Shown here in pieces: positions 14,016 to 24,950 of a stretch of DNA of 59,033 nucleotides (positions are counted from its first letter, which is position 1; each line of letters starts with the position of its first letter). Both the position numbers and the translations under genes were made by a program. The DNA is taken from NCBI RefSeq assembly GCF_019049655.1, contig NZ_JAFMOX010000041.1:1-59033 (forward strand). The letters run 5' to 3'. Source of the stretch: Rahnella rivi. GTDB taxonomy: Bacteria; Pseudomonadota; Gammaproteobacteria; Enterobacterales; Enterobacteriaceae. The notes below the pieces were generated by a model. That model did no database searches. It saw only the letters and a list, made by a program, of their open reading frames with translations, and had not been told where the DNA came from.

Positions 14016-14285
14016 TTATACCTGCTCTTTGTTTTGGCTCTTGGTGTCTTCTGCTTTAGCGTCCGGCTTGCCCTCGATAGACCTGGCAGCGAAATCAGCA
14101 TCAGTTGGCGTAATGTCAGCGTCTTTATTTGCTTTTGACTGGCTATCATCTTCACTCATGGCTTTTTTGAAGCCTTTGATGGAAGCCCCCAGATCAGCAC
14201 CCAGACCACGCAGTTTCTTAGTACCGAACAGCAGTACCACAATCACAACGAGAATCAGGATCTTAGTAATACTAATACCACCCAT
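14016..14285 (-). CDS. tatA: Sec-independent protein translocase TatA
   Basis: This 89-residue protein has one N-terminal membrane helix (about residues 4-21), the hinge [10 protein letters not shown] and an amphipathic helix, then a charged tail; it oligomerises to form the protein-conducting element of the Tat system. An in-frame ATG 54 bp upstream was rejected: the ATG at 14285 has GAGGTGA in front of it, starts [10 protein letters not shown] and gives exactly the E. coli length. It is the first gene of tatABC and follows ubiB by about 70 bp. Confidence 0.95.
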   Translation of the reverse strand: MGGISITKILILVVIVVLLFGTKKLRGLGADLGASIKGFKKAMSEDDSQSKANKDADITPTDADFAARSIEGKPDAKAEDTKSQNKEQV

Positions 14286-14357
14286 TATTTTCACCTCAAA
14301 TAGGAAGGAACGACATTCATTGCCGTCCGCAAACGGCATTCAATTTTAAAACATGTT

Positions 14358-15989
14358 TTAGCTGGCGCGTCGCCAGCCAATCAGCCAGGAAACCGCGCCC
14401 GCGGTCATCAGGCAAGCCGGATAAATCTCGACGTTGCCTAAAAGCAAAAGGGTGCCGCTTAATAACAACGTCGCCCCTATCCCCAAAAGATAACGAGACT
14501 GACCCTGACGGGAGTTCTGGTTGTGCATTTGGGAGGAAAGCTTTTCGATGTTGTACTGCAACAGCTTGTGCTGTTGCAGGCTCTGATAAACCAGATCGGG
14601 TAATTCAGGCAGTTTCTCAACCCAGAATGGCGCGCGCTCTTTCAGTGCGCGGATCATTGCCGGCAGACCTACCTGATCACGTACCCAGCTTTCCAGGAAA
14701 GGTTTCGCCGTTGTCCACAAATCCAGCTGCGGATAAAGCTGACGCCCCAGACCTTCTACATACAACAGTGTTTTTTGCAGCAACACCAGTTGAGGCTGGA
14801 CTTCCATATTAAAGCGGCGCGCGGTATTAAACAGATTTAACAACACGTTACCGAAGGAAATCTCTGCAAGCGGCTTTTCAAAAATCGGCTCGCATACTGT
14901 CCGGATAGCAAATTCAAAGTCTTCAACATTGGTATCGCGCGGAACCCAACCGGAATCAACATGCAGTTCAGCCACTTTGCGATAATCGCGATTGAAGAAA
15001 GCGATGAAATTTTCAGCCAGATAGCGCTTATCTTCTTTGTTCAACGAACCAACTATGCCGCAATCGATACCTATGTAGCAAGGATCTTCAGGCGTTTCGT
15101 AGCTGACGAAAATGTTACCGGGATGCATGTCAGCATGGAAGAAACTGTCGCGAAAAACCTGGGTAAAGAAGACCTGAACACCACGCTCCGCCAGTAATTT
15201 CATGTTGGTGCCCTGTTTTTTCAGCGCCTCAACATCCGAAACAGGAATTCCGTAGATGCGTTCCATCACCATCAGACGCTCGCTGCAGTAGTCCGGATAC
15301 ACTTCCGGCACATACAGCATCGGGCTGCCTTCAAAATTACGACGCAGCTGAATGGCATTGGCCGCTTCACGCAGCAGGTTCAGCTCATCAAGCAACGTTT
15401 TTTCATATTCGCGAACCACTTCACGCGGACGCAAACGGCGACCATCCGGCAGCAGAAGCGGCACCCAACCGGCAAGGCGCGACATCAGACGGATATCTGC
15501 TTTGATGGTCGGTAAAATATCCGGGCGGATCACCTTCAGAACGACAGGTTTGCCATTCTCTTTGAGCACCGCGGTATGCACCTGAGCAATCGAGGCGGAA
15601 GCCAGCGGCGTCTGGTCAAATTCATCGAACCAGTTTTCCAGCGGGCCGCCCAACGCGGTATCAATCTGCTTACGTGCCAGCGCGCCATCAAAAGGAGGAA
15701 CGTGATCCTGAAGCAGAGCAAGCTGGTCGGCAATATGAGGCGGGAAAAGATCGCGACGTGTAGACATCATCTGGCCGAACTTGATCCAAACCGGACCTAA
15801 TTCTTCCAGCGCAAGACGCATACGCTCACCCAGCGGCTTTTCTTTATGACGATTTGGTAACCAGAAAAACAGATAACGGCCCATGCGCAGCGGCAACGTC
15901 AAACGGATTTTAGGGATGAGTTCGTCAAGGCCGTAGATGAGAAACATGCGGATAATCAGATATAAACGTCGCATTTCCCTTGGCGTCAC
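14358..15989 (-). CDS. ubiB: Ubiquinone biosynthesis regulatory protein kinase UbiB
   Basis: This 543-residue member of the atypical UbiB/ADCK (ABC1) kinase-like family is needed for ubiquinone synthesis, probably through ATPase activity acting on the lipid precursors or the Ubi complex. The KxGQ motif ([11 protein letters not shown], near residue 71), the ATP-binding lysine region VVLKVIRPD and [10 protein letters not shown] (near 287) are present, and two hydrophobic helices close the C terminus. The start codon is GTG and overlaps the ubiJ stop by four bases (GTGA), implying coupled translation. Confidence 0.95.
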   Translation of the reverse strand: MTPREMRRLYLIIRMFLIYGLDELIPKIRLTLPLRMGRYLFFWLPNRHKEKPLGERMRLALEELGPVWIKFGQMMSTRRDLFPPHIADQLALLQDHVPPFDGALARKQIDTALGGPLENWFDEFDQTPLASASIAQVHTAVLKENGKPVVLKVIRPDILPTIKADIRLMSRLAGWVPLLLPDGRRLRPREVVREYEKTLLDELNLLREAANAIQLRRNFEGSPMLYVPEVYPDYCSERLMVMERIYGIPVSDVEALKKQGTNMKLLAERGVQVFFTQVFRDSFFHADMHPGNIFVSYETPEDPCYIGIDCGIVGSLNKEDKRYLAENFIAFFNRDYRKVAELHVDSGWVPRDTNVEDFEFAIRTVCEPIFEKPLAEISFGNVLLNLFNTARRFNMEVQPQLVLLQKTLLYVEGLGRQLYPQLDLWTTAKPFLESWVRDQVGLPAMIRALKERAPFWVEKLPELPDLVYQSLQQHKLLQYNIEKLSSQMHNQNSRQGQSRYLLGIGATLLLSGTLLLLGNVEIYPACLMTAGAVSWLIGWRRAS

Positions 15990-16606
15990 GGTTTGCCCTC
16001 CAGTTTTTCGATACGTTTCTCCAGTGTATCCAGCTCGCCTGCCAATGCGGAGACTTCATCACTAAACCACACCACTTCCAGCGGACCGGGAGCCATTTTC
16101 CACTCTTCAGTCAGCGTCTGCGCGACGTAGTTTTGCTGATGTTTAAGCCCTTTTTGCAGGAAACGGAAACCGCCCTGCACCGCCTGGCTAACGCCCTGAG
16201 CAGCAATATCACCGATATAAGGTGCCAGGAATTCCGCTGGTTCCCACTCGGCCATATCCAGCAACGCAACCAGTTGCTGCACCACAGAAATATCGCCTTC
16301 AACCACCAGCTCACCACTGCGCATGAGTGGCGATAACTGCTGGCGATCGCGCAGCTTATGCAACACGGAGAGTGTTGAGGTGACGGTGCAATCTGCCACG
16401 CCATCCCATTGCCCGAGGACATCAATTTTTTGCTCACTGAAGACAAACGTCAGCGGGGTACTCAGTTCCTGCAATTCAACACGCAGAACTTTACCTGCCA
16501 GACGCGTGCGCGCCGCCTTCATGCTGCGGTCTCTGAAAAGCAGGTAATTAAGCGGCGTCTCGATAGCGGCAGTCAGTAGCGGCGTTAACAACATCGGCAT
16601 ACTCAT
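15986..16606 (-). CDS. ubiJ: Ubiquinone biosynthesis accessory factor UbiJ
   Basis: This protein of about 206 residues has an N-terminal SCP2 lipid-binding domain and a C-terminal coiled-coil stretch ([18 protein letters not shown]). UbiJ organises the soluble Ubi hydroxylase/methylase complex. The ATG at 16606 is 1 bp after the ubiE stop; an ATG two codons later (16600) is equally possible, and neither has a clear ribosome-binding site, which fits coupling to ubiE. In E. coli the 3' end of this gene also produces the EsrE RNA; that was not verified here. Confidence 0.9.
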   Translation of the reverse strand: MSMPMLLTPLLTAAIETPLNYLLFRDRSMKAARTRLAGKVLRVELQELSTPLTFVFSEQKIDVLGQWDGVADCTVTSTLSVLHKLRDRQQLSPLMRSGELVVEGDISVVQQLVALLDMAEWEPAEFLAPYIGDIAAQGVSQAVQGGFRFLQKGLKHQQNYVAQTLTEEWKMAPGPLEVVWFSDEVSALAGELDTLEKRIEKLEGKP

Positions 16607-16607
16607 A

Positions 16608-17363
16608 TCAGAATTTGAAACCCCGGTGCAGCGCCACAATGCCCCCGGTGAGATTGTGATAAATCACATTCTCAAAACCGGCGTCGCCCATCATGCCCTT
16701 CAGCGTTTCCTGATCGGGGTGCATGCGGATAGATTCAGCGAGATAACGATAGCTTTCGGCATCTTGTGCAACCAGTTCGCCAATGCGCGGCAAAATGTGG
16801 AAGGAATAGGTGTCATAGGCTTTGCTCAGCGGTTTCAGCTGAGGTTTGGAGAATTCCAGCACCAGTAAACGGCCACCCGGCTTAAGCACGCGGAACATCG
16901 AACGCAACGCTTTCTCTTTTTCGGTCACGTTACGCAAACCGAAAGAAATGGTGATGCAATCGAAGTAATTATCAGGGAAAGGCAGGGCTTCGGCGTTAGC
17001 CTGAACGTAGCTGACGTTACCCACAATGCCGAGGTTACGCAGTTTTTCGCGTCCCATTTTCAGCATGGAATCATTGATATCCGCCAGAACAACTTCGCCC
17101 GTCTCGCCGACCAGTCGGGAGAACTTCGCGGTCAGATCACCGGTACCGCCTGCCAGATCCAGTACGCGCTGACCACGGCGGACACCGCTGCAATCAATGG
17201 TGAAGCGTTTCCAGATACGATGAATACCGAAAGACATCAGGTCATTCATCAGGTCATATTTTGCCGCAACGGAATGGAAGACATCTGCCACCATTCCCTG
17301 CTTGTCATCTTTAGCTACCGTGCGAAAACCGAAATGCGTAGTTTCCTGCGTCTGCTTTTCCAT
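16608..17363 (-). CDS. ubiE: Ubiquinone/menaquinone C-methyltransferase UbiE
   Basis: This 251-residue SAM-dependent methyltransferase methylates the ring carbon in both ubiquinone and menaquinone synthesis. The SAM-binding motif I is [12 protein letters not shown] (near residue 67), and the UbiE signatures [14 protein letters not shown] and [13 protein letters not shown] are intact. It begins the ubiE-ubiJ-ubiB run, with ubiJ starting 1 bp after its stop. Length equals E. coli UbiE. Confidence 0.97.
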   Translation of the reverse strand: MEKQTQETTHFGFRTVAKDDKQGMVADVFHSVAAKYDLMNDLMSFGIHRIWKRFTIDCSGVRRGQRVLDLAGGTGDLTAKFSRLVGETGEVVLADINDSMLKMGREKLRNLGIVGNVSYVQANAEALPFPDNYFDCITISFGLRNVTEKEKALRSMFRVLKPGGRLLVLEFSKPQLKPLSKAYDTYSFHILPRIGELVAQDAESYRYLAESIRMHPDQETLKGMMGDAGFENVIYHNLTGGIVALHRGFKF

Positions 17364-17516
17364 TTTATTTGCCTGCTTTTTCAGTCGAACTCTTGGGGAG
17401 AAGTGTATCAGAACCCGTTAGAAAGCCCCATCACCGATGCTGATTCAACATATTGCAAAGATTCATCATTTGAATCATAAAATCGGTCAAAACGAGTGCC
17501 CGGTGCCTAAGCATGA

Positions 17517-19037
17517 TCACTCATGCGGGTTCAACGTCTGTTCTTCTTGCGCATCAGAAGTCTCGGGCAGAGATGCGGTATCCTCAGGCTCGTTTTCCGC
17601 TCTGGCTATCTCAGCCAGAGAGGGGCTGATTGGCCGTTTAACTTCAACGCCCAGTGCGCGAAAACTTTCCACCTGCCCGATGAGATTACCACGCCCTTGC
17701 GAGAGTTTATTCATCGCAGAGCGATAACTGCCCTGCGCTTTGTCCAGACTTTGCCCCATCGATTCCATATCGTCGACGAAAAGGCGCAGTTTGTCATACA
17801 GGCGCGCCGCGCGATCGGCGATACGTTTTGCGTTCTGGCTTTGATGCTCGTAGCGCCACAAATTGCTGATGGTACGTAATGCCACCAGCAGCGTCGTCGG
17901 GCTGACAAGCATAATGTTGTGCCGGAGTGCTTCGCTGATCAATTCGGGCTCCCGGTCGATGGCCAGCAGAAACGCTGGCTCGACGGGGATAAACATCAGG
18001 ACATAATCGAGGCTGCGCAAGCCGGGAAGCTGCTGATAATCTTTGCGCCCCAGCAAACGGATATGCCCGCGAACCGACGCGATATGCTCGTTAAGCGCCA
18101 CTTCCCGTTCGCCATCATCTTCACTGTTGAAGTAACGCTCATAAGCCACCAGCGTCATTTTGGCGTCAATCACGACGTCTTTGTTCTGCGGCAAACGCAC
18201 CACAACGTCAGGTTGCATCCGGCTGTTACTGTCTACCTGCACGCTGACCTGCGTCTGATACTCATGCCCCTCACGCAACCCGGAGGCTTCAAGCACACGG
18301 CTGAGTACCACTTCGCCCCAGTTGCCCTGGGTTTTGTTATCACCTTTCAGCGCTTTGGTCAGATTGACGGCTTCACGCGCCATCTCAACATTCAGCTGCT
18401 GCAGATTACGGATTTCGTGCGCCAGCGTATGCCGTTCCCGCGCTTCCTGACCAAAGCTGTCCTGCACCTGACGGCGGAAACCATCCAGCTGCTCGCGCAA
18501 CGGCAGCAAAAGTTTATCGAGGCTCTGTTTGTTCTGTTCATCAGCGCGGCGGCCGTTCTGCTCGAAGATGCGGTTCGCGAGATTTTCGAACTGGCTGCTC
18601 AGACGCTGCTCGCTGTTGATCAGCAGGCGCTGTTTATCTTCGGCGGCCATGCGGGTTTCATCCAGACGGGTGGAAACCTCGCGCAACTCGGCTTCCTGCG
18701 CGCTGTTGATTTCACGCTGCGCACGCAGCTCCTGATTCAATTGCTCGCACTCGTTTTGCCAGTGCGCCAGCAACTGCAATTTTTCCTGACTGGCCGCCTG
18801 CAGGCTATGAAGCTTGCGCAGTTCCAGTTCTGCTTCCCGGATTTGCTGCAATGAGAACTGCCGGTCACTTTTGACCGTTTCGTTTTCTGCTCTCACCTGT
18901 TCCAGCGATTGCTCCAGAAGACGGCGCTGAGTCTCGAACTCAGTTTGCTGTTGTTGCTGACGTAAACTGGCCACCAGCCAGCCCACAACTAAGCCGATTA
19001 ACCCCGCGCCCAGGGCAGTCAGAATGCTGATATCCAC
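17517..19037 (-). CDS. rmuC: DNA recombination protein RmuC
   Basis: This 506-residue protein has an N-terminal membrane anchor (about residues 5-25), a long coiled coil (about 27-220, rich in Gln/Glu/Leu heptads) and a C-terminal nuclease-like domain with VVIDAKMTLVAYERY (near residue 290), matching the PD-(D/E)XK core proposed for the family. RmuC limits recombination at inverted repeats in E. coli and has recently been implicated in defence against mobile DNA. It lies between ubiE and udp as in E. coli, apart from the inserted dedA-like gene. Confidence 0.94.
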   Translation of the reverse strand: MDISILTALGAGLIGLVVGWLVASLRQQQQQTEFETQRRLLEQSLEQVRAENETVKSDRQFSLQQIREAELELRKLHSLQAASQEKLQLLAHWQNECEQLNQELRAQREINSAQEAELREVSTRLDETRMAAEDKQRLLINSEQRLSSQFENLANRIFEQNGRRADEQNKQSLDKLLLPLREQLDGFRRQVQDSFGQEARERHTLAHEIRNLQQLNVEMAREAVNLTKALKGDNKTQGNWGEVVLSRVLEASGLREGHEYQTQVSVQVDSNSRMQPDVVVRLPQNKDVVIDAKMTLVAYERYFNSEDDGEREVALNEHIASVRGHIRLLGRKDYQQLPGLRSLDYVLMFIPVEPAFLLAIDREPELISEALRHNIMLVSPTTLLVALRTISNLWRYEHQSQNAKRIADRAARLYDKLRLFVDDMESMGQSLDKAQGSYRSAMNKLSQGRGNLIGQVESFRALGVEVKRPISPSLAEIARAENEPEDTASLPETSDAQEEQTLNPHE

Positions 19038-19194
19038 ACGTTTTCCCTCTTCAAATCACCTGCGGTCACGGTAATAGCAGGCTGTATGGATGTCCAGTCT
19101 ATTTTCTGTTGCATCGCGCCTTTGCGGGATGCCTTCCAGAATGGAATTTCTCTGCATTTCCCCCCTTGCGACGGCCAAAGGCAGAGCGCAGGAT

Positions 19195-19743
19195 TTACAA
19201 CCAGCGGCTCAGCCATTGGATACCAAACGCACCCGGCGCAAGAATGCCGAAGGCCCAGATCAACGCCGAGCTGACGTTGGCAATCTGGAAATACTTTTGT
19301 GGCATACCACAAATCCCGGCGACCAGTGGAACCACGGCGCGAAGCGGGCCAAAGAAACGGCCGATGAATGCACCCGGCATGCCCCATTTATCAAAAAAGG
19401 CATGGCCGCGAACTAACATTTGCGGATGGCGTGAGAATGGCCAGAAATTGCCAACGCGATCCTGATAATGGGAACCGACCCAGTAGGAGAGCCAGTCGCC
19501 GAAGAACGCCCCGGCTGCCGCTGCCGCCCAAATGGGCCAGAAAGGAATACCGGTTTCGCCAATCAGTGCGCCGAGCCCGAGCAAAATGAAGGTTGCCGGA
19601 AGCAGCAATGACAGGAAAGCGAGCGACTCACCGAACGCCAGAAAGAAAACAATCGGCGCAGCCCATACCTGATGAGCGCGGATGAAAGTGGTGGTGTAAT
19701 CAAGAATGTCGTTAACAGTCAAAAATGCAGTTCCTTTTTTCAT
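19195..19743 (-). CDS. DedA-family membrane protein
   Basis: This 182-residue polytopic membrane protein belongs to the DedA (SNARE-associated) family, whose members act in lipid flipping and envelope homeostasis; several flip undecaprenyl phosphate or phosphatidylethanolamine. The acidic FGESLAFLSLLLPAT segment (near residues 37-51) and GRFFGPLRAVVPLVAG (near 128) are family hallmarks. The ATG at 19743 has no good ribosome-binding site. A TTG seven codons downstream is preceded by AAAAGGA and could be the true start. It is not between rmuC and udp in E. coli, so this is an insertion relative to that order. The exact orthologue is not assigned. Confidence 0.8.
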   Translation of the reverse strand: MKKGTAFLTVNDILDYTTTFIRAHQVWAAPIVFFLAFGESLAFLSLLLPATFILLGLGALIGETGIPFWPIWAAAAAGAFFGDWLSYWVGSHYQDRVGNFWPFSRHPQMLVRGHAFFDKWGMPGAFIGRFFGPLRAVVPLVAGICGMPQKYFQIANVSSALIWAFGILAPGAFGIQWLSRWL

Positions 19744-19820
19744 GAAAGCGGAGGCGGAATGAAAGACAGTATTCCAGATTCACTATTAACATGACCTTAA
19801 CAGATCATCGGCAATGGGCA

Positions 19821-19848
19821 AAAAAATGGGCCGCCAGAGGCAGCCCAT
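19821..19848 (-). terminator. udp terminator
   Basis: On the minus strand a 10-bp stem with one wobble pair (ATGGGCTGCC with GGCGGCCCAT) and a 3-base loop is followed by seven T. It lies 32 bp after the udp stop. Confidence 0.85.
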
Positions 19849-19879
19849 CGGGGTGATATCTTGTTTGAGAACGGTAAAA

Positions 19880-20641
19880 TCAGACCAGGCGGCGGGCGGC
19901 TTCTACCACGATCTTAACCGCGTGGCTTTCTGTCTTTTTCATGGTTTCTGCATCAGGAATTTCCTGCTGCGTACGGTTCACAATGACACCGGCAACCATA
20001 CCTGCACGCAGGCCCTGGCTTGCACACATGGTCAGCAGGGTGGCAGATTCCATTTCATAGTTCATGACGCCCATTTCCTGCCACTCTTTCATCGATTCTT
20101 TAAAGCGACGAACCACGCGGCCAGAGTAAGTATCATAACGCTCCTGGCCTGGGTAGAAGGTGTCAGAAGAAGCGGTCACGCCGATGTGAGTTTGTGCACC
20201 CACAGATTCAGCCGCAGCAACCAGCGCAGTGGTACAGGCGAAATCGGCCACTGCCGGGAATTCCATCGGTGCAAAGTGCAGGCTCGCGCCATCAAGGCGA
20301 ACGGCGGCGGTGGTGACCAGCACGTCGCCCACACTGATGTGTGGCTGGATGGCACCGGTAGTACCGACGCGCAGGAAGGTACGGATGCCGAGCTGTGCCA
20401 GCTCCTCAACCGCGATAGAGGTGGAAGGACCCCCGATACCGGTTGAGCAGACAATCACAGATTTGCCGTCAAGCTCAGCGCGCCATGAGGTAAATTCGCG
20501 GTGGGAAGCCAGGCGAACCGGGTTCTCCATCAGTTTGGCAATCTTCTCAACGCGCTCAGGGTCGCCGGGTACAATCGCCAGCGTCGCGCCGTTTAAATCT
20601 TTTTTGGCCAGGCCAAGATGGAAAACTTCAGGCTGAGACAT
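19880..20641 (-). CDS. udp: Uridine phosphorylase Udp
   Basis: This 253-residue cytoplasmic enzyme converts uridine and phosphate to uracil and ribose-1-phosphate in pyrimidine salvage. Phosphate- and nucleoside-binding signatures of the NP-I family are visible: VPGDPERV (near residue 25), [12 protein letters not shown] (near 90) and [10 protein letters not shown] (near 195). The ATG at 20641 is chosen over an in-frame ATG 66 bp upstream because AGGAG precedes it and the N terminus [11 protein letters not shown] matches E. coli. The upstream region carries two CRP sites. Confidence 0.97.
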   Translation of the reverse strand: MSQPEVFHLGLAKKDLNGATLAIVPGDPERVEKIAKLMENPVRLASHREFTSWRAELDGKSVIVCSTGIGGPSTSIAVEELAQLGIRTFLRVGTTGAIQPHISVGDVLVTTAAVRLDGASLHFAPMEFPAVADFACTTALVAAAESVGAQTHIGVTASSDTFYPGQERYDTYSGRVVRRFKESMKEWQEMGVMNYEMESATLLTMCASQGLRAGMVAGVIVNRTQQEIPDAETMKKTESHAVKIVVEAARRLV

Positions 20642-20720
20642 AACAAACTCCTCTGTGTGTAAGGTCATAAATTGGCAGGAGGAACACCCGGCAACTGTAC
20701 TGAACATTGTGACGTTATTT

Positions 20721-20788
20721 CGTGATGGCCGTCACTATGATGTAACAACAAGAATAACGCATACATTTAATTTGTGATGCCAGTCACA
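20721..20788 (-). promoter_or_regulatory. udp promoter: two CRP sites in CytR-type spacing
   Basis: A perfect CRP core TGTGA-N6-TCACA lies at 20773-20788 and a weaker one (CGTGA-N6-TCACT) at 20721-20736. Their centres are 52 bp apart, the spacing at which CytR binds between two CRP dimers in E. coli udp and deoP2. With the proximal site at -41.5, transcription would begin near 20687, with TACAGT (20694-20699, minus strand) as the -10 box. Activation by cAMP-CRP and repression by CytR is inferred from this layout. Confidence 0.75.
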
Positions 20789-20840
20789 AATAACAGCGAA
20801 AAAGACGAATTTTTAAACGGTCTGTTTTCGTGGCAGGCAT

Positions 20841-20879
20841 AAAAAAGCAGGCATTGCCTTATAACAAGGCTCTGCCTGC
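20841..20879 (-). terminator. katE terminator
   Basis: GCAGGCA (20873-20879 read on the minus strand) pairs with TGCCTGC at 20847-20853, with further pairing inside, followed by TTTTTT at 20841-20846. It lies just after the katE stop. Confidence 0.8.
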
Positions 20880-20897
20880 CGGGTGCGGGTTAACCTG

Positions 20898-23180
20898 TCA
20901 GGCAGGAACAGAATCTGCCGCAGCGCTGCGTGACCAGATCCGGTGTTTCGCTAAGTTTTTCACAAAGGCTTTCAGCAAGGCACCTTCCGCTTTTTCGCCT
21001 TCAATGATCCCCTCTTCCGCCACATCATCTTTAAGCCCCAGCAATGATTTGAAGCGTCGCGCATCACCGCTCAGGCCAATAACTTTCAGATGCTTATAGG
21101 CTTCAAGGACGTAATGCCGCGCATCCCCACTCATCAGCAATGCGTCGATATGCCCGTGCGGCACAATCACTGCGTCAACCGTGATCGACGGCGAACCGGC
21201 AAACGTTGCATCAATCGGCAATGTCGAACCATCATCGGCCGTGACCGTGCCTAAATGGCTGGCCAGCAGTTTAGGGTGAACGCCAACGGCCTGAAGCGCC
21301 TGCAAGGTTTCCAGCACATCCGCTGCATTGACACCGTCACCTAATAACAGCGCAACCTGACGCCCTTTAATCACGCCTTTGCCACTGGCATACAGGCTGA
21401 GAGAAGGATCGCTTTCCAGACCATTTACCGGTTTTGGCGGTTTGATTTTCAGCGTGTCCGGCGAAAGCGTAATGCCGACATTTTTCGCCACTTGTTGGGC
21501 CAGAGACTGATCGACGCGGGCCAGCAAATCAACAACACGTTCGCGGATGTAAGGCCGCACAACTTTGGATAACTCAAACGAGAAAGCGCCTGCGATGTGC
21601 TCCTGCTCCACCGGCGTCTGACTTAGCCAGAACAGGCGCGGCTGCGCATAAAACTCGGCAAACGATTCACTGCGCTGGCGGACTTTTTCCGCATCAATGC
21701 GTTCAGGATAGCTTTCAAACCCGCCGCCCGATGCTGCCGGTGGGGTTTCTCTCGGCCAGTTATTGTTAATGGAATTCGGCTCATAGTTCGCCGGATTGGT
21801 ATCAACATCCTGGCGGTGCATGCCGTCACGCTGGAAATTGTGGTACGGACAGGTTGGCCGGTTAATCGGAATTTCGTGGAAATTTGGCCCGCCCAGACGG
21901 CTGATTTGCGTATCGGTATACGAAAAAAGCCGCCCCTGCAACAACGGATCATTAGTGAAATCAATGCCCGGTACGACGTGGCCGGGGTGGAAGGCGACCT
22001 GCTCGGTTTCGGCAAAGTAATTGTCCGGATTACGGTTTAGCACCATCTTGCCAATAAGCTGCACCGGCACCAGTTTTTCCGGGATCAGTTTGGTCGGGTC
22101 GAGCAAATCAAAATCATATTTGAATTCGTCTTCTTCCGGGATCAGCTGAACACCCAACTCATACTCAGGATAATCACCGGCTTCAATGGCTTCCCATAAG
22201 TCACGGCGATGGAAATCCGCATCTTTACCGGCCAGTTTTTGCGCTTCATCCCACAGCAACGACGCTTTACCTGCCAGTGGCTTCCAGTGGAAACGGACAA
22301 ACGTGGATTTTCCCTTCGCATTCACAAAACGGAAAGTGTGGATCCCGAAGCCTTCCATCGTGCGATAGCTGCGCGGGATCCCCCGATCGGACATTGCCCA
22401 GAATACGTTATGCAGCGTTTCAGGTTGCAGCGAGACGTAATCCCAGAAGGAATCGTGCGCGCTGGCACCCTGCGGGATTTCGTTGTGGGGTTCAGGTTTC
22501 ACCGCATGCACAAAGTCCGGGAACTTGTGGGCATCCTGAATGAAGAATACCGGCGTGTTATTGCCGACCAGATCGTAAATGCCTTCATCGGTATAAAACT
22601 TGGTGGCCCAGCCGCGAATATCGCGGACAGAATCCGCAGAGCCGCGTGATCCCTGCACGGTAGAAAAACGCACAAACACGGGGGTTTGTTTTTTCGGATC
22701 AGAGAGGAAACTGGCTTTGGTGACAGATTTCATACTGCGGTACGGCTGAAAATAGCCATGTGCCGCAGCGCCACGGGCATGAACGATACGTTCGGGAATG
22801 CGCTCGTGGTCAAAATGCGTGATTTTCTCGCGAAGAATAAAATCTTCCAGAAGCGTCGGACCACGGCTTCCGGCTTTCAGCGAGTTTTGATCATCAGAGA
22901 TTTTCGTCCCCTGATTGGTGGTCAGCGGCTGCTTCTCACCATTTTTACGATGCCGCTCCAGCGCATCGAGTTTGGCATTGGTATTTTGCGGGCTTTTCGC
23001 GCTGCCGGAGGCCGTGGGCTCTTTGCCCGGTGGCGTCGGTTGTGGCGATGGCTGATAAGCACTGTCGGCAGGTGCCAGATCACCCAGGCCGGGTTTTGTG
23101 GATTTAATGCCCGTGGCGGGGGCGCGGCTTACCGGTTTTGACTCACTCTTTTTGGACACTTTTGAAGGTAATTTCGACAT
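20898..23180 (-). CDS. katE: Catalase HPII (KatE), large-subunit monofunctional catalase
   Basis: This 760-residue clade II catalase breaks down hydrogen peroxide. After a Ser/Pro/Lys-rich N-terminal tail of about 95 residues comes the catalase core, with the distal histidine at 134 ([13 protein letters not shown]), the distal asparagine in [12 protein letters not shown] and the proximal tyrosine in [14 protein letters not shown] (near 420). The C-terminal glutamine-amidotransferase-like domain (about 590-760) is the HPII hallmark. Clade II enzymes usually carry heme d, and katE is RpoS-controlled in E. coli. It lies between udp and ysgA, which are neighbours in E. coli, so it is an insertion in that order. 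Confidence 0.95.
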   Translation of the reverse strand: MSKLPSKVSKKSESKPVSRAPATGIKSTKPGLGDLAPADSAYQPSPQPTPPGKEPTASGSAKSPQNTNAKLDALERHRKNGEKQPLTTNQGTKISDDQNSLKAGSRGPTLLEDFILREKITHFDHERIPERIVHARGAAAHGYFQPYRSMKSVTKASFLSDPKKQTPVFVRFSTVQGSRGSADSVRDIRGWATKFYTDEGIYDLVGNNTPVFFIQDAHKFPDFVHAVKPEPHNEIPQGASAHDSFWDYVSLQPETLHNVFWAMSDRGIPRSYRTMEGFGIHTFRFVNAKGKSTFVRFHWKPLAGKASLLWDEAQKLAGKDADFHRRDLWEAIEAGDYPEYELGVQLIPEEDEFKYDFDLLDPTKLIPEKLVPVQLIGKMVLNRNPDNYFAETEQVAFHPGHVVPGIDFTNDPLLQGRLFSYTDTQISRLGGPNFHEIPINRPTCPYHNFQRDGMHRQDVDTNPANYEPNSINNNWPRETPPAASGGGFESYPERIDAEKVRQRSESFAEFYAQPRLFWLSQTPVEQEHIAGAFSFELSKVVRPYIRERVVDLLARVDQSLAQQVAKNVGITLSPDTLKIKPPKPVNGLESDPSLSLYASGKGVIKGRQVALLLGDGVNAADVLETLQALQAVGVHPKLLASHLGTVTADDGSTLPIDATFAGSPSITVDAVIVPHGHIDALLMSGDARHYVLEAYKHLKVIGLSGDARRFKSLLGLKDDVAEEGIIEGEKAEGALLKAFVKNLAKHRIWSRSAAADSVPA

Positions 23181-23339
23181 TGAACAAGACTCCAGCTAGA
23201 CGTTTAAGGCGTTCTTTAGGTCTTCCGTGACATTTTTCCTCACTAACTTTTAACTATAGAACATCTCATCTGCCTTGCTGTTGCGGCTTTCCGGCTATAG
23301 TTTTAATCCATCGCGCAAATTTTCTGTATGGAGACTCCA

Positions 23340-24167
23340 ATGAAAAACGACGAAATCCTCCCCCTGAAACAGGCTCCGACCAGCTTTGCACCGGCCGTAA
23401 CGCCGGTGGCTGAAACCACCGTTCACACTGATACCGATGGCCTGCACGCCGGCCAGACCACCATTCCCTCGCAGGGAGAAGACCTGCCCGCCTATCTCGC
23501 CCGTCCGGAAAATTTCACCGGTAAGCTGCCTATCGTTCTGGTGGTGCAGGAGATTTTTGGTGTGCACGAGCATATTCAGGATGTCTGCCGCCGGCTGGCG
23601 AAACAGGGCTATCTGGCTATCGCGCCGGAGCTCTATTTCCGTCAGGGCGATCCGCGTGATTACACTGAAATCAGCGAGTTGTTTGCCAAACTGGTGAGCA
23701 AAGTGCCGGATCAGCAAGTGCTTTCCGATCTCGACCACGCGGCACACTGGGCCTCTCAGCACGGAGGAGATATCACAAAATTAGGCATTACCGGTTTCTG
23801 CTGGGGCGGCCGTATAACCTGGTTGTACGCGGCGCATAATCCGCAGCTGAAAGCGGGTGTGGCGTGGTACGGCAAACTGGTCGGTGACAAAACGCTGACC
23901 AGCCCGATGCAGCCGGTAGATCGCGCTGCGGCGCTGGATGCACCGGTTCTGGGGTTATATGGCGGGGAAGACTCCAGCATTCCTCTGGAGACGATTGAAA
24001 CCATGCGTCAGGCCATCCGCGCAGCCAATGCCAATGCGGAAATCGTTGTCTATCCGGACGCCGGACACGCGTTTAACGCCGATTACCGCCCGAGCTACAA
24101 CGCTGAAGCCGCCGCCGATGGCTGGAAGCGGATGCTGGATTTCTTTGCACAGTACGGCGTGAAATAA
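23340..24167 (+). CDS. ysgA: Dienelactone hydrolase-family protein YsgA
   Basis: This 275-residue alpha/beta hydrolase belongs to the dienelactone hydrolase family. The nucleophile elbow GFCWGG (near residue 155) carries the cysteine typical of the family. The acid lies in GLYGGEDSSIP and the histidine in DAGHAFNADYRP. The physiological substrate is not known. The ATG at 23340 is preceded by TGGAGAC; an ATG four codons upstream would place the ribosome-binding site inside the gene. It is divergent from katE and ends at a strong terminator. In E. coli it is the udp neighbour. Confidence 0.92.
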   Translation: MKNDEILPLKQAPTSFAPAVTPVAETTVHTDTDGLHAGQTTIPSQGEDLPAYLARPENFTGKLPIVLVVQEIFGVHEHIQDVCRRLAKQGYLAIAPELYFRQGDPRDYTEISELFAKLVSKVPDQQVLSDLDHAAHWASQHGGDITKLGITGFCWGGRITWLYAAHNPQLKAGVAWYGKLVGDKTLTSPMQPVDRAAALDAPVLGLYGGEDSSIPLETIETMRQAIRAANANAEIVVYPDAGHAFNADYRPSYNAEAAADGWKRMLDFFAQYGVK

Positions 24168-24206
24168 GACCGGTGTGAAGTAGATTTCTCAGCCGTTAAA
24201 AAATGA

Positions 24207-24242
24207 TAAAAAGCCCGGCAGGTTGACCTGTCGGGCTTTTTT
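24207..24242. terminator. Terminator between ysgA and fsaB
   Basis: AAAAGCCCGGCAGG pairs with CCTGTCGGGCTTTT around TTGA, with one G-T wobble, followed by a T-run. It serves ysgA on the plus strand and, with its A-run, possibly the convergent fsaB-ptsA transcript. Confidence 0.88.
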
Positions 24243-24273
24243 ACGCGAAATGCTGTCTCAGATGCTGAGCAAC

Positions 24274-24939
24274 TCAGCTTAGCGTTTTCACACCGAACGC
24301 GCCCTGCCAGTCTTCTTCAAACGCCACAACTGCCGCCTGAACCGCCGGTGCGCTGATAAACTGCTCCGCCACATCCACCGGAAGGGTGATCGACTGGCAG
24401 CCCGCCAGCAGACACGCCAGCGCCTGACGCGGCGTTTTGAAGCTGGCCGCCAGCACTTTGGCCTGCGGCGCATGAAGCGTCAGTAATTGCTGCAACTCCG
24501 TCACCATCGCAATGCCATCACCGCCCTGAGCGTCCAGCCGGTTGACATAGGGGGCGACATATTCTGCACCGGCGAGGGCGGAAAGCAGCCCCTGCCCTGC
24601 GCCGTACACGGCCGTTCCCAGCGTCGGAATTTTACGGGTACGCAGAATTTTAATCGCCGCCAGCCCTTCGGCAGTGACCGGCACCTTCACAATCAGCCCC
24701 GGCACGCGGGAATGCAGTAACTCCGCCTCTTCCACCATTCGGTCGGCCTGATTCGCCAGTACCTGAGCGAACAGTTTTCCTTCGCCACCGAGCGCGTCAC
24801 GCAGCGCCGGTAAGACCTCCCACAAGGAGGTGCGCGCTTTAGCGATTATGCTCGGGTTAGTGGTAACGCCCTGCAGCGGTAAAATACGGGATAAACGTTT
24901 GACTGCGCTTATATCCGCGGTGTCCAGATAGAGTTCCAT
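24274..24939 (-). CDS. fsaB: Fructose-6-phosphate aldolase-type enzyme FsaB (TalC)
   Basis: This 221-residue class I aldolase of the small transaldolase family has the Schiff-base lysine at residue 85 (LIVKVPVT). TTNPSI (residues 26-31), [16 protein letters not shown] and [11 protein letters not shown] are family signatures. FSA cleaves fructose-6-phosphate to dihydroxyacetone and glyceraldehyde-3-phosphate in vitro. It starts 11 bp after ptsA and belongs to the PTS/glycyl-radical cluster, so its natural substrate is probably the product of that pathway rather than fructose-6-phosphate. Confidence 0.93.
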   Translation of the reverse strand: MELYLDTADISAVKRLSRILPLQGVTTNPSIIAKARTSLWEVLPALRDALGGEGKLFAQVLANQADRMVEEAELLHSRVPGLIVKVPVTAEGLAAIKILRTRKIPTLGTAVYGAGQGLLSALAGAEYVAPYVNRLDAQGGDGIAMVTELQQLLTLHAPQAKVLAASFKTPRQALACLLAGCQSITLPVDVAEQFISAPAVQAAVVAFEEDWQGAFGVKTLS

Positions 24940-24950
24940 GCCATCTCCTG

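Noticed and set aside
17919..18854. 311-residue open frame opposite rmuC
   Set aside because: It mirrors the coiled-coil and nuclease parts of RmuC on the other strand and has no family features.
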